Part shown: in pieces, positions 10,280 through 23,517 of the stretch
Layout of the letters: every line of letters begins with the position of its first letter
How positions within the stretch are numbered: the first letter of the stretch is position 1
Source: Narthecium ossifragum
Lineage: Eukaryota > Streptophyta > Magnoliopsida > Dioscoreales > Nartheciaceae
DNA length: 64,000 nt
Direction of reading: 5' to 3'
Assembly (NCBI GenBank): GCA_963920575.1
Contig: OY986966.1
Span: 12,006,048-12,070,047, forward strand
Notes under the pieces: generated by a model
Told to the model about the DNA's origin: nothing
Seen by the model: the letters and a program-made list of their open reading frames with translations, nothing else
The model's database searches: none
Made by a program: the position numbers and the translations under genes

Positions 10280-12941
10280 TGTGAGGACTCGTTCCTCCAA
10301 CCTGGTCCAACCGTGTTGGGTCGAGGGTCTGGTTTTGAGGTTTGGCTCGGTTGGCCTTGGTTTGCGATCGGTTGATCGTATCGCTGCTTTTGGACCCCAG
10401 GGGTATTTTGGTAAAATTGCGCCCTGGTGGTCGATTTCACACATGTGTAGTGCACACACAGCCTTGATTGATATACGTGATTGAATAGATCCGGTAGGAG
10501 CGTTCATGATCGTCAGATCTGGACAGGATTGCGACGAGATCGTAATTTGGAGTCAAATCGGATTCAGTCCGATCTGTTGGCTCGTCTAAACCGGATAAGC
10601 CACTTAAGTGGCTTAACCCTCTTCTCTCTCTCTCCCTCTTTCTTTATTTTCCTTTTTCTTTTCTTTTTTTTCTTCTCTTTTCTTCTTCCTTCCCCTGCCT
10701 TCTCCGTGCCCGATCCCTCTTCTCCTCCCTTCCTTTTCTCCCTCCCGCAGCAGCCCCTCTCCCTTCCCCGGCGACCTGGAGGCGGCGGCGAGGGCCCCTC
10801 CTCCTTCTCCTTCCTTCCCTTTTTCTCTCCCGCGGCAGCCCCTCTTCCTTCTCCGGCAACGACTGCGGTTGTGGGAGGACTCTGGCGAGCTGGAGACGAC
10901 GACGGAGGACGGCGGATCACGGCGGAATAGCAAGGATTGAAGACTTGGATTTGCGTTTTAAGGTAGGGTTTCTACCTTATCTTTGGGTTAAGCTAGATCT
11001 AGGGTTTGGTTTGATTGTTTGTTGATTTCTTTGTGCTAATTAGTTCATCAGAGCATGCTTAGTAACTGATTGAAGCTTCATGTGATTTTATTTGGGTTTT
11101 ATCCAGATTTTAGCAAGTTTTTCCCGGATTTTCGTCGATGCTCTGTTCTTCAATGAATAGTTGAGTTAAAGCTAGATTTTTGAGCTGTGTGAGCATGATC
11201 TCATGTAACTTTCAAGATGAAAGTTGTACATCATCGAAGCTACTTTCAATTGTCACTTATTTCATAATTTTCAGATTTTCCTATGATTTATTATGAATTA
11301 TTCCCTGATCTGCGATGAAACTGAATCTTTGATAAAGTTTGGGTTTTTGGCCGAATTCTGGGTTTTATCTTGGTTTCTTTGCTTGATCTTTTTACGGTAG
11401 ACTAATCAGAATGCTAGGTAACATAGGTAACATGTATGGTAATTCCAGTAGGATTTGGATGGATCTGTGCATGCTTAGTTCAATGTATTTTCTCCTTTAT
11501 GCAAATTGATATATTCTACGTGATAAATACTAGTATGCTAGTAGGCGGTCTTCAGATGGATTTCCTGTGAATTCAACGTGGATTCCTCTAGAGAATAGGT
11601 TTGGGTTTTCTATTTACGAAAATGTTATCTTTGATGAATTTCATCGATTCCTCCTATCAATGCTATGTTAGCATTTTTCTTAGCATGTTATCTATATGTA
11701 TATATATACATATGTAGGCCCTATGTGTGGCCCAGCCCTACGTGAGGCTTGTGGTTGAACCAAGGGAGTCATGCCCCTTAGGATGTTTAGTTAATGTGTA
11801 TTATAACCGTTGTGTGTTGGTTGACCGGGCTTGTATCCCCGTTGTAGGAATTTTGGGAGACGGTTGTTTAAGTCGTCATAATGCCGAAATTCTGATTGAA
11901 TGTGATGTTGTTTGTTTACGGCCCGTGGGCGCCGTTATAATATTGTATTCTTGTAGTTTAGACCTTTATCTCCTTTATGCATGTTTACCCCTTGGCGAGC
12001 CGTAGGCTAGGCCTAGACCTGTATATTGCTTGACATATTGTTGCATGTATGAATTCCTCTTGATGTGTGTGTGTGAGCATTGCATGCATTAGAAACATTA
12101 AAGCTAGGTGGTAGGCAATGGATTCGATCGCCGATCCGGGGTTCTCGGGTAGCCCGGATCTAGCCCTAGGACTGGGGTTTGATTAGTTGAGGACTAGGGC
12201 GAGATTGTGTGGTTATGATCTTGTGTTCATCGAGGTTGCAACCTAGATATAATCATTTGAATAATGATATTGAGGAATAGAGGTCGTATTGTCTCCTTGT
12301 CCCAAGGGTCTAAGTGTGGATGTCGATGTCCATGATGTATGTCCCCATACAAGGGGTGGTGTACGGTGAGAGCTCCGGCGGTGAGTGCAGCGGCAATGCA
12401 CCGACCCTGGGTCCGGGCTCGTGTTGGCTATCCTCCTTGTTTCGCCGCTTGGGTGAGGATGACCCTATTTAAGGGCCCATTATGGATCGACGAGGTGTGA
12501 TGTCTCCAGTGGCACCTTAGACTTGGGATGAAGGACAGTACTGTTGTGGTTTCCCCTTCCTTGAGTGTGACGTAGAGTAGAAGCTTACTGGGCATTGTTG
12601 CTCACCCTACCTGGGCTGCATCGGCGATGCAGGTCGATGCAGTTCCTTTTTTCAGGTGTCCTTCTAGAAAATGGCGTGATATTTCGAGGTGATCGAGGAC
12701 ATGGAGCTTCGAGGAGTTCATCGACAGTTAATTTACTGTTTTAATCAATGATGTTCAAATTGATGTATAATCTGTATGATTATTAATTTAGTTGTTTTAA
12801 GAAATGTTGTAATATTCTTAAATATAGATATTGAGGAATGTAATGATGTCAAAGTTGTAAAGTTGTAAAATTGTAAAATATAAAGAGGTTTAGGTGGCTC
12901 ATGCCCCGATCTGGATGAGTTTTCTAGGTCGGGGCGTGACA
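10280..12941 (+). mobile_element. L1-family solo LTR, TSD TATCA
   Basis: Starts TGTGAGGACTCG and ends GGTCGGGGCGTGACA, 2662 bp. It is flanked by the direct repeat TATCA at 10275-10279 and 12942-12946. No internal domain, PBS or second LTR is present, so it is read as a solo LTR left after LTR-LTR recombination. A pyrimidine-rich tract (about 10615-10860) lies in the 5' part. Features shared with sister copies are GGTAGGGTTTCTACC, GCCGATCCGGGGTTCTCGGG and the TGCTCAC-CTACC stretch near 12600. The flanking Gyp-B gag sequence is continuous across it. Confidence 0.88.
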
Positions 12942-12946
12942 TATCA

Positions 12947-13141
12947 TTTGTTGGTTATTAGCCTGCAATGCTTCATCGATCATAATGTTTGCGGTCCTAG
13001 TAGTAATGGTTTCATAATTTGGACCGTTCCTAATTGATGGTTCACCTTGTTCCACATTGCGAGATATCATCATTATGGTTGAGCGATAGGTTGTTGGTCG
13101 ATTTGTTCGTTATCATGAACATATTCAATGAGTGAGGCATC
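12947..13141 (-). pseudogene. Gyp-B gag N-terminal fragment
   Basis: Minus-strand coding sequence between two solo LTRs. It reads as an Asn/Gln/Ile-rich peptide (for example NYETITTRTANIMIDEAL) whose frame continues into 10279-10100 once the intervening solo LTR and one TSD copy are disregarded. This continuity supports the boundaries of the 10280-12941 insertion. Confidence 0.6.
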
Positions 13142-14250
13142 GCCGTTGTCGCGCCCCAACCCGCGAAGGCCCAACCGGGCCGGACAACGCGAATCGGAAC
13201 CTAACTAAATGCAGAATAATTTTGGCGAGGGTTCCCACTAGCTTACTAGTTTCCCTAAACATTTCACAAGTACCCGTATTTAACAATAATCAACAACCTC
13301 AAAAGATATAATATAATAAGATTTCAATACCTCAAAGGGTAAATTCATATACATCACACTCCCATAGGAGGCTATCTAAACAAAAGGGGTAAACAGACGA
13401 TCACCGCTCCTCAAGCACCGCCAGATGCCGCCGCGCTACCAAACACCTGCCCGGTAGGGGCCATCGAAGAAGAGCTAACGCCTGCACCTGTAAAACGCAG
13501 CCCCAGGTAGGAGTGAGCACTAAGCTCAGTAGGTGTGAGGACTCGTTCCTCTAACCCGGTCCGACCGCGGTGGGTCGAGGGTTTGGCTTGGTTGGTTTTG
13601 GCCCGGTTGGCCTTGGGTTGCGATCGGTTGATCGCATCGCTGTTTTTGGACCCCAAGGGCAATTTGGTAAATTGCGCCCTAGCGGTCAGTTTCACACCCG
13701 CGTAGTGCACACACGGCCTTGATTGATGTACGTGATTGAATAGATCCAGTAGGAGCGTTCGGGATCCACAGATCCGGACGAGATTGCGAAGAGGTATCGT
13801 AATTTGGGGTTTAGTCGGACTCGATCCGATTAAACTAGCTAGACCAGGTTGGTTTAGCCATTAAGTGGCTAAACCCATGTTCTCTCTCTCTCCCTCTCTC
13901 TCTCTTTTCCCTTCTCCCCGTGCCCGACCTCCCTATGCCTTTATTTCTCCTTTCTTCCCCTCCGCTCGCGATCGAGCCGGTCCTCTCCCCTCCTCCGGAG
14001 CTTCTTTGTCGTCACTGTCGGCCGTGTCCCTCCCGAGCTCTCCTCGTCCTCTCCGTTCTCCGAAACCATGCGGCCTCGCCTTTCCTCTTCTTCCCTTCTC
14101 TTCCCGTCGTGCTTGAACGACGGACTCCCGGCGATTTGGAGGTGGCGCCAGCGCCGAGGGTCTACTCCTTCCCGTCCCGCGGCGACTCTTCTTCCCCTGG
14201 CTTCCTTCTTCTTCGGCGACGGCTGTGGGTAAGGGAGTGCCCGTTGGATT

Positions 14251-16725
14251 TGTCACACCCCGACCCAGAAAACCCATCCAGGACGGGGCGTGAGGGTTCC
14301 TATCACTATTCATCTTCAATCGGCGCGATACAAAGCAGAAAAGACGGATAATTTAAATAATTGTATTCCAGAGGCGAACAGATATTCAATTCTTATAACA
14401 TCAAGTTGTACAATTACAAATTTACATTCTAATACTTCCAAGGTAAAGATATAATACAAAAACCCAAAATCCTCAGAATGTTTACAACATATACATAAAT
14501 ATCAAAAGGGTACAACAGTTAATCCTCCAACAAGACCTCAAGCACCTCTGGATGTACTCGCGCCGCCAAAGGCCGATCCTGCCGGCTCCACTGAAGAAGA
14601 ACTGCCGCCTGCACCTGCAAACGCAACCCGGGTAGGAGTGAGCGATAAGCTCAGTAGGGTTCTACTCTACGGCACACTGAAAGGAGGAAAACAACAATAG
14701 TGTTGTCGTCCCGCTCAAGTCTAACGGATGCCACGGGTCCCATAACCCTGTTGATGTCCCAAGGGCTCTTGTCATGAAACCTCTCTCCTGAACAAGTTAC
14801 CAGGAGGCCAAGGAACAGTAACATGCAAGATCACCCTTACCCAAGCTGGAATACCAAGCCTTGGAGAAACACGTCAGGGACGCATCAACATCCATCCTTA
14901 GCACTTGGCCTTGGAAGACAACACGACCTCTAAACCTCAAACACTGATCAGAGTCAACTATCGCAAATCCTCGATAACAAGGGATTTTGATTAATACAAT
15001 CACACCCTAATCCTGACTACCCAGCCACGGTCCTAAAGCTACATCCGAGCTACCCGAGAGCCTCGGATCGGCGACCCAAACCATCGCCCGCCTAACCTCA
15101 AATGCCTCTAATGCACACAATGCATGAACCTAGGCAAACATCTATCCTAGATGTCTCTATATGCCACATCATTAGTTATAACTTCAACAGATATACAATA
15201 CCCCTCGGCACTCGCCGGCAAGAGGCTAAGGTTCCACAATTCCTCATTAGCTAGCACTCATAGCTAGCTAATGGCTAAGCATACCATTAAGCAATTAACT
15301 ACATCCAAACATGTATTTAAATGCAAGCAAAACCCTAGGTTTTCCCAGAAGGAAAGAATACTCGAACCGATCCTCAAACCCGATGGAAATCCTTTGAAAA
15401 CCCCATAAAATCCACATACATCCTTCCAAACATGTTTAGATGTTAATCACGAATCAAATCCATCCAAGAAAAGCCAAAAAACCAAGTCCAAGAGGTCACG
15501 GACGATGTCACGGTCGATCCGGAGATCGACCGTGAGACCACGGACGATGTCACGGTCGATCCGGCGATCGACCGTGAGACCTTAGCGAAGAAAACCAAGG
15601 GCGACGGTCGATCCACTCATCGACCCTGAAGAGCCCAAAACCAAACAGCGCCTGACGGTCGATGCGACGGTCGATCCGACGGTCACCGTCAGGTAAATGG
15701 CGAAAAGGTGAAACTCCCGCGGTCGATCCATGCATCGACCCTGGGAGGCTAAAATCCCGACAGAGCCCGACGGTCGATGCGACGGTCGACCGCCAGGCCC
15801 AGAAAGAGTAAAACAATACTTGACGGTCGATGCACCGATCGACCGTCGAGCCCCGAAGGAGCGTATCAACGCTTGACGGTCGATGCTCCGATCGACCGTC
15901 GAGCCTCAGGCACAGTTCTTCAGAACAGTGCCGGAAATCCAATTTCTTGGATTTCAAGGATCAAAACAAGTTGGAATTAGATGAGATTTTGCAAGCAAGT
16001 ATATTTAACAATGGGGAAGCTAATGGAATGAAGAAATCTAGTTTTTGACGATTAAATCTCCTATCTAGGTCCAAATGGACGAAAACTGACAAAACGGCGA
16101 TAATACGGAAACCAACCGTTAGAATACTGAATTCGCAACGTAGGAATACCGGAAATGAACAACATCACATGTACAAAGAGCTACAAAGCATTCCAACAAG
16201 TATTCCTACAGTGAAAGCACATAAAACCTATCCTAGGAGAACCCGATCCAAAGATCGAGGTAGAAACACCTACTTGAGCAAGTAGGGTAGCTCCTCCACG
16301 CGTCCCACCAGTCAAGCCGCCAAGATCCACGCTCCGAAAGTCGCGTCTCCGAGCCCTAGCTCAGCCGAAGGAGAGAGAGAGAAGAGAAAACGACAGGAGG
16401 AGAAGAGAAGGAGAGAGAAGAAAGGGACAGGGCTTATATAGAAACTCTGGATCTATCTCAGTCGTCCGATTCGATCTTTCCCAATCGAGCTCCGATCCCC
16501 CGATCGAACGCACCCTAGAGATTCTAATCAAACACATACATCAATCCAAGGCCGTGGGTGCAACGCGGGTGTGAAACCGACCACCAGAGGGCATATTTAC
16601 CAAAATGCCCCCGGGGTCCAAACCGCCACACGATCGCCCGATCGTGCCCGACGCGGAACCAAACCAACAGGAAACAGACTCTCGACCCACGCGGTCGAGC
16701 CAGGTCAGAGGGACGGGCCCTCACA
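14251..16725 (-). mobile_element. L1-family solo LTR, third nesting level; TSD GGATT
   Basis: Left end TGTCACACCCCGACCC, right end GGGACGGGCCCTCACA, 2475 bp, flanked by GGATT at 14246-14250 and 16726-16730. Minus orientation, opposite to its host. A minus-strand TATA-like TATATAAGCCC lies near 16432-16440. The hairpin array 15499-15905 then lies in the transcribed part of the LTR. Confidence 0.9.
15499..15905. repeat. array of CGGTCGAT/ATCGACCG hairpins
   Basis: At least six hairpins of 24-27 bp. Two adjacent perfect ones have stem CACGGTCGATC / GATCGACCGTG with a 4-bp loop (about 15500-15575). Others use stem TGACGGTCGAT with loops GCACC or GCTCC (about 15821-15850 and 15874-15903). ORFs here, rich in repeated Asp-Arg or Gly-Ser-Thr words, are by-products of the repeat. 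Confidence 0.85.
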
Positions 16726-19700
16726 GGATTCCCAGTGACTCCGGCAGCTCTCCGGCGAACTGGAGACGGCGGCATCAACAAAGGATGGCGGATCAAGGTG
16801 GATTAGCGTGTGAAGGTAGGGTTTCTACCTACAGCTTTGGGTTATGCTAGATCTAGGGTTTGGGTTTGATTGTTGGTTGATTCCTTTGTGCAAATTCGTC
16901 CCCCCCATTAATGCTTAATAACTGGTTGATGATTCTTGCGATTTGATTTGGGTTTTATCCGGATTTTTAACATGTTTTTCCCGGATGTCTTTGATTGCTC
17001 TGTTCTTCGATGAACAGCCAGTTTCCAGCTCGATTCCTGAGTTGTGGGAGCATGATCTCTAGTAACTCTCATGATGAAAGATGCAGATCATCAAGTCTAC
17101 TTCCTATTGCCGTTGATTTCATAATTTTTGGAGTTTTCTACGATTTATGGTGATTTTTCTTCGGATCTACGACGAGACCGAAATTAGTGAATTGATTAGT
17201 GAATTCCTAGAAGATTAGCCATTAGATTAATCTAATTCTTGGGCTGCATGTTTCTAGTATGCTAATCTACATTTGCCCAAGTTTAATTTGAAATCCGACG
17301 TCGTTTGGACATCGAATTGCGATGATTTCATCGCCTCTAATTATAGCTACTGTAGCAAATCCGAAAATGGACAATATTAGTGGATTTTGATGCTCATGGT
17401 GTTTAATCTTTCTAGAATCACATAGTTAAGGCTCCTAGTAACATCTAGGATTGGTATGTCTAATTTGATAATTTTTAGATATTTTAATCCACGATTTCGG
17501 CTTGGTTAACTAGTTACTAATCCCCTCTACTTAGCAATTAAAGAGCGAACATGTCTAATATCTTTATGTGAATTGGAGTATGCTTAATTAGCAGAATTTA
17601 GATGTTTAGACCTCTGCTTTTCGGCATTTCTGCTTTGTTACTATTTTCCATTGCTTAGCTAGTTGTTAATTGACAAGCATGCCTAGTATATATGCATGTA
17701 TTTTGAATTATGTTAGAGAGTATGTATACCTAGTTTTACATTAACTGGTTGAGTTGGTTGAGAATCATAGCATGCACCTCATTTTAGTTACTTTTCATAC
17801 TATTGTAACCTTGTACGTCTTATGCATCTATGTAGATATATGTATATATCTAAGCCCGTGTGGGCCTCGTGTTGAACCAAGGGAGTCATGCCCCTTGGGA
17901 TGTTTAAACAGAATTTAGGGCCTGGGTTGTGCCTCGTGTGTATTATATTATTGCTACTTGTTATGTTGTTCGTCTAACTGGGGGTGTACCCCATTGTATA
18001 ATTTCTGGCTGACGGTGGTGTAGGTCGTCGTAATGCCGAAATTTGATTTGAGATTTTCGTTTACGGCTTGTGTTGCCACTGTTGTGGTAGATAGATCTGT
18101 AACTGCTTTAGACCCCTTACTATGTTTACCCCTTGGCAAACTGTAGGCTATGCCTAGCCCTGTATGTTGTGATGTCATACTATTGCATGCTTAGCCTTCT
18201 GTATTTCTGTGCGCGTGAGCATTGCATGCATTTGCTTGCATTAGAAGCATTAAGGATAGGTAGTAGGCGATGGATTCGATCGCCGATCCGGGTTTCTCGG
18301 GTAGCCCGGGTCTAGCCCTAGGACCGGGGTTGGGGTAGTCGAGGATTAGGACGTGATTCTCATCAATGATTATATTTGATATTATTTGATGATTATTAAG
18401 TAGTCGGACTGGAATAATGTTGTTGAGGTTTAGAGGTCGTGTTGTTTTTCCAAGGCCAAGTGCTAAGAAGGGATGTCGATGCGTTCCCTGACATGTGTGT
18501 CCCCATGAGAGATGGTATGACTGGGCAGGGTGGTACCTGGACAGGAGCCCGCAGTCTTTGTTTCCTCTCGTTTGTTCTTGGGTAAGGGTGATCCCGCATG
18601 GTACTGTTCCCCTGTTGGTGCTTAGGGTGATCTTGGTAACATGTTCAAGGGAGAGATTCATGACGGGAGCCCTTGGGACATCGATAGGGTTATAGGACCC
18701 TTGGCATTCCTTAGACTTAGGCGGAGAGACAACACAGTTGTTGTTTTCCTCCCTTCAGTGTGACGTAGAATAGCGTAGAACCTTACTGAGCAAGCTTTGT
18801 TGCTCACTCCTACCTGGGCTGCATCGGTGATGCAGGTCAATACAGTCCTTTCCTTTCAGGTGATCTTCTGGGCGTTGGCGCGCCATTCTCGAGGTGATCG
18901 GGGACTTGGAGTTTCGAGGAGTACTTGACGATCCTGGAGTTTTCACTTCTGTTAATAATTGTACATCTGCAGTTTGATTAAATGTATAATTTCCCTCTTC
19001 GAGGATTTGATTATATGTATTAATTTATGTGATGAGGGTTGGTGGAATTATTGTATAAATAGATGTTGTACAAGAACCTGTGTCATTAAGTGAGATGATA
19101 ATAGTAGAATTGTATTAATGTTGAATTTAGAATTGTTTTATTTATTGTTTTAAATTTGTGGTGAAATTGTAAACTGCACAGGGTTTAAATTGAGGAAATA
19201 CAGGGGAGACTCTCGCCGTTCGATTTTAGAAATGAGTTTAGGACCCTCACGTCTCGACCCGGATGGGTTTTCTAGGTCGGGGTGTGACAGTAGGGTTCTA
19301 CACTACGACACACAGAAAGGAGGAAACTCAACAGTGTCACCCCCAAGCTAGGCCTAGGTGTGCTACAGCGCCCCATAACCCCACCAGTGTCTCTAGGAAT
19401 CCAACCATGGTCACCCTAACGAACTGGGCCCATCCCGGAAACACCTAGTACAGCAGGAAGAACACACAGCTGGTCAGGACAAGTCTCTGCCGGGCAGGCA
19501 CACCCTCTGCCCAAGGATGAAACAACGACCCTGGTTGCACTCTTAGCACCTGGCTCGAGGCCGACACGACCTCTACAATCATCGATCAATATATATTCAA
19601 GTCATCTAAGTCTATCATCGATATTGACTGAATATTACAATCCAACCTGGACCACGCTACCCGCCACGGTCCTAGAGCTAAATCCGAGCTACCCGAAAGC

Positions 19701-20954
19701 CTCGGATCGGTGATCAACCCATCGCCCACGCCCTATCCTTATGCTTCTAATGTACAAACATGATGCATGCTATGATTATGCGCATGTAAGAAGTAAGCAT
19801 GCAACAGTATGATAAAATAACATACAAGTCAAACTGGGTGGCATGCAGCGCTACTACCGACCTCTGCCAGCCAAACCGCAGCGGGCCCCGACATTACGAC
19901 GGTACCGCGACCGTCAACCATGGACTCCTGCAACGGGAAGCAACTCTGAAAACTCACATGAACATATAATATAATACTATATGTTTTGAACATATGATAT
20001 TATTTAAATCGTCAAGATCCTCTAATTAGAGGCTAAGCGACGTCATCAATCCGATGTCCAAACGACATCGGATTCAAGATCCAACTTAGGAAAACGCAGG
20101 AAAACATACTGGGATCAACCTATCCAAAACTAGGAAACATCCGACGGCTTGATTACCCGAAAACACTAATCAAAACCATTAATCTCACTAATTACCTCTA
20201 ATTGCTGCAACGCAGTTCATCCGTCGGAAAATCATAGCAATTCATATCAAAATCAGAAAATTATTAAACCGGCTGGGTCTGAGAGTAGACTCAAAGATCT
20301 ACAACTCTCATGTTCAGAATAAATCAAGATCATGCATGTACAGACTAAAAAACACGCCGTAAACCAGCTGTTCTTCAAGAACAGAGAAACCGAAAAAAAT
20401 CCGAGTTTAAACATGTTAAAAACCTACTAAAATCTCAATCAAATCTTATGAAACTTAAAACAGAAATTAAGCTAAGCATGATGCGCACAATAACACCAAG
20501 AACACCTAAATCTACCAGCTAGATTAAGAGAAACCCCAAAATAAACTCTTGTAGGTAGAAACCTACCGGACTGAGCAAACCTCGGCTGAATCCCTGCTGT
20601 ACGAGCACCAAACCGGGTTCAAACCAGCCAAGGATCTTCCTCTCGCTGCCACGAATCCAACGAGCCCTCAAGCACTCAAAATGATGGCCGGAGGAGGGAG
20701 AACGGAAGGGAAGAAGGTGGTTGCCGGAAACAAGGGAAAGAAGTAGAGCCGCGAGAAAGAGAAGGGAGAAGAAGAAGAGAAGAAGGAGAAAGAAGAAGAA
20801 GGAAGTAGGAAGGAGAAGCCAGGGAAGAGAGGAAGAGGAAGAGGATAAGGGAGAGGAGGGAAGATTTTTCTTCTCACCCTCTGACAGTGCAGAGCGACGG
20901 CAAACGGCGGCCGTCCACTCAGAAATCCACCGCCTCAACTTTCTGGCACAATAA

Positions 20955-21033
20955 GATCGATCTCCTTATCAAGGGAAGATTGATCTCCTTAACAAAGGAA
21001 GATCGATCTCTTTAGCAAGGGAAGATCGATCTT
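20955..21033. repeat. short GATCGATC array in the 13147-21267 LTR
   Basis: Four copies of GATCGATC(T) (one GATTGATC), each followed by CC/CTTTA and preceded by GGAA, at 22-26-bp offsets. Same core word as the arrays in the other LTRs. Confidence 0.75.
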
Positions 21034-21695
21034 CTTCACCCAGAAAGTCAAACTTGGGCTAAAACACAAGCTCAAGCTCAGATCTTCCGATCCCGGGTCC
21101 ACCTAACCGTTCTAAACAAACACTAACACAAACACGGTCAATGTGCGCACACGTGGGTGTGAAACAAACCGACAAGGCATAATTTACCAAATTGCCCTTG
21201 CGGTCCACAACGAACCACGGGCCCGACCCAGGCGGTCGACTCAGGAGTAGAGGGACAGGTCCTCACAGCCGTGATTGGCGCTTCCTCCACTATTGTGAGT
21301 ATGTGAGGACACGTTCCTCTGACCTGGGTCATAACCTGTTGGTTTGGTTTCATGTCAGATACGATCGGATGATCGTATGATTGTTCGTGACCCCAGGGGC
21401 AATTTGGTAAAATTACTCCCTGGCGGTCGGTTTTGCACCCGCATTGCATACACTGTCTTAGATTAATGTATGTGATTGATTAAGAACTTAGGGGTGCTTC
21501 CGATCAGAAGATCGGAGCTCGATTAGGAGAGATCGACTCCAATGACCGAGATCAATTTTGATCTCTATAAATAGCCCTTTCTTTTCTCTCTATTATTTTT
21601 CTTTCCCTTCTCTCCTTTCTCTCTCCCCTTGGATGCCGGCTGGAGCTTAGGCAGCGGCTTTTCGGTGCAGATCCGCGTGGATCAGAGGCGAGGGA

Positions 21696-23517
21696 TGATG
21701 AGTGCATGAAAGTGCACTCTGAACAACCTTAAAACCATCTCAATTGCTATATCTTCACCCTTAATTAACTTCTTTAGCACTATTTTTATACTTTTATATG
21801 CTTCACATAGTTGTTTGGAAAATGCAGGAAATTGGAGCTAAAAGAAGCTGAAAAGAGTATATTGATCAACTTCAAATATTAATCTGTACCTGCTCATGAA
21901 GAACCAGATGATGTGCCATATATGGTTGGAAAGCTTTTGAAGTCTAGATTCTGGAGAATTTTACGGTTTGTGATTCCGAGTTTCCTAGAGGAAGTTATGG
22001 CAATTTCACTATCGATGCGCAGTCTGAATGGCAGAAAGGAAAATAAGCTGGAAGTCCGAGCGATCCGCCGATCGATCGGACCACGCAAAAACGTGACAGA
22101 ACATGTGTTTTTCAGCCACAACGCATCCGATCGATCCCTCCATCGCTCCTATGGGGTCCGATCGATCCGACACCAATGGTCCGATCGATCGGACTCGGGA
22201 AAAGCCAAAAACAGCGGATTTTTACTCAACCGATCGATCCAACACTCATAATCCGATCGATCGGACTTGGGAATTAAAGGTTGACAGAACGTATGCTTTT
22301 TAGAGGAACACAGTTCGATCGATCCATCCATCGATCGGACTCGGGAAGAGCCAGAGATGGAGGATTTTTACGAAATCGATCGATCCGACTCCCTTAGTCC
22401 GATCGATCGGACACGGGCGAAGTTAGAAGTTGAAGATTTTAACGCATCCGATCGATCCAGCACCCCGAGAAGGATCGATCGGACGTTCCCAGTGAATTAA
22501 ATCAATGGTTTAGATCAAATTCGTTGATGGAGAGACTTTGGGGCTATAAATAGGACTCTTTCTAGGGTTTGAAGGGTACTTCTTGGACGTTTTTGAAGGC
22601 TCCTTCTGGACGTTTTCCAAAGGAAGAAGATGAAGACATCTCCATCTATGGCCGAGTAATCCGCGGGCATGGCGGACGGATGATCTAGCGAGGATTAGGG
22701 CTTCTTCTCCAACAATGGTTCATAGTTTTTAATCTTCATTGTTAAACTCTTTTCTATGTATTGGATCTTCAAATATTATTTTCAGATTATAGATTTCTAT
22801 GTGGATGATTAATATTATGAATCCAGTCATGCTTCTTTCATGATCTTATAATCCCATAGTCTTCTCTATTGATTCTCCTACCGAGTCTCGTGAGACCTTT
22901 GCTATGCATTGCCCGTAGTGACAACTGGTATTGTGTATTCTTAGGGATCTGGTTAGACAAGGTTGGGGCTCTATACCGTGAGATCTTTGCTATGCATTGC
23001 CGATTGTGAGAGTTGGTATTGTGTATTCTTAGAGATCCGGTTAGAGTTAGGGCTTTGTCCCGATGAACTTTTGCTGCGCGTTGCCTGTAGTGACAGCCGG
23101 TATCGTGTATTCTTAGGTTTGGTTGGATGAAGTTAGAACTATAAAAAGGAAGAACCAATCGTAGGAAGAGACATTTATATATTTTATCAGATTCATAATT
23201 CTATATCTTCCGGTTAAGGTGATTGGGATGTGAATCCCTTAACTGAGTATCATATGAATCATTGAGAAGAGAAGAACCTAAATCCGAGTTAAGTGATTCC
23301 TGAAGCCTAGCCTCATTCAAATCCTGATTTCTTTCGTTAACTTTATCTTACCATTACATCTCCGATCTATTTTCTTAACTTTTTACGCTCTTGATTGTTT
23401 TCAATATATTATTATCTGTATTTCTGGATCTTTCCTGCTTGTCTCTCTGTGGGATTCGACCTCTCTTATGCTGTACTGCACCGCGACCGCTGTGCGTGAC
23501 ACATTTGAGCGACATCA
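21696..23517 (+). mobile_element. solo LTR of the Gyp-C family; TSD AGGGA
   Basis: Starts TGATGAGTGCATGAAAGTGC, matching the LTRs of Gyp-C (40673 and 46536), and ends GACATCA. AGGGA is present at 21691-21695 and 23518-23522. A TATA box (TATAAATA) is at 22545-22552, and a GATCGATC array lies upstream of it. The 14-bp 3' border GACATCAAGGGATT is duplicated, so the end could also be 23531. Confidence 0.82.
22069..22487. repeat. GATCGATC array in the Gyp-C-family solo LTR
   Basis: About a dozen CCGATCGATCGGAC-type palindromes upstream of the TATA box at 22545. They are arranged like those in the Gyp-C LTRs (41047-41457), although the two LTRs differ at many positions elsewhere. Both the words and their spacing are retained. 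Confidence 0.85.

Larger units (their letters stand above)
13534..19289 (+). mobile_element. L1-family solo LTR nested in the 13147 copy; TSD GTAGG
   Basis: Starts TGTGAGGACTCG, ends GGTCGGGGTGTGACA. TSD GTAGG at 13529-13533 and 19290-19294. It is itself split by the solo LTR 14251-16725; the remaining length is about 3276 bp. The host sequence resumes at 19295 with GTTCTACACTACG, as in sister copies after CAGTAGG. Several ORFs in its CT-rich part are low-complexity shadows. Confidence 0.88.
13147..21267 (-). mobile_element. L1-family solo LTR, host of two nested solo LTRs; TSD GCCGT
   Basis: Left end TGTCGCGCCCCAACC, right end GGGACAGGTCCTCACA. Direct repeat GCCGT at 13142-13146 and 21268-21272. 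Minus orientation. After subtracting the 13534-19289 insertion and one TSD copy, about 2360 bp remain, in line with sister copies. It contains GTAGGAGTGAGCAC and AAGCTCAGTAGG, a segment conserved in all L1 copies, and the insertion landed exactly there. A purine-rich tract at 20690-20880 and a small GATCGATC array at 20955-21033 lie in it. Confidence 0.87.

Noticed and set aside
10481..10933. Overlapping ORFs on both strands, Pro/Ser-rich or Arg/Lys/Glu-rich
   Set aside because: All come from one CT-rich tract of the solo LTR 10280-12941; no domain.
15550..15957. 135-codon minus-strand ORF with repeated Asp-Arg words
   Set aside because: By-product of the CGGTCGAT hairpin repeats in a solo LTR.
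20519..20938. Hydrophobic, Ser/Leu/Phe-rich ORF resembling a membrane protein
   Set aside because: Low-complexity reading of a purine/pyrimidine tract inside a solo LTR; the other frames give Lys/Glu/Arg-rich shadows.
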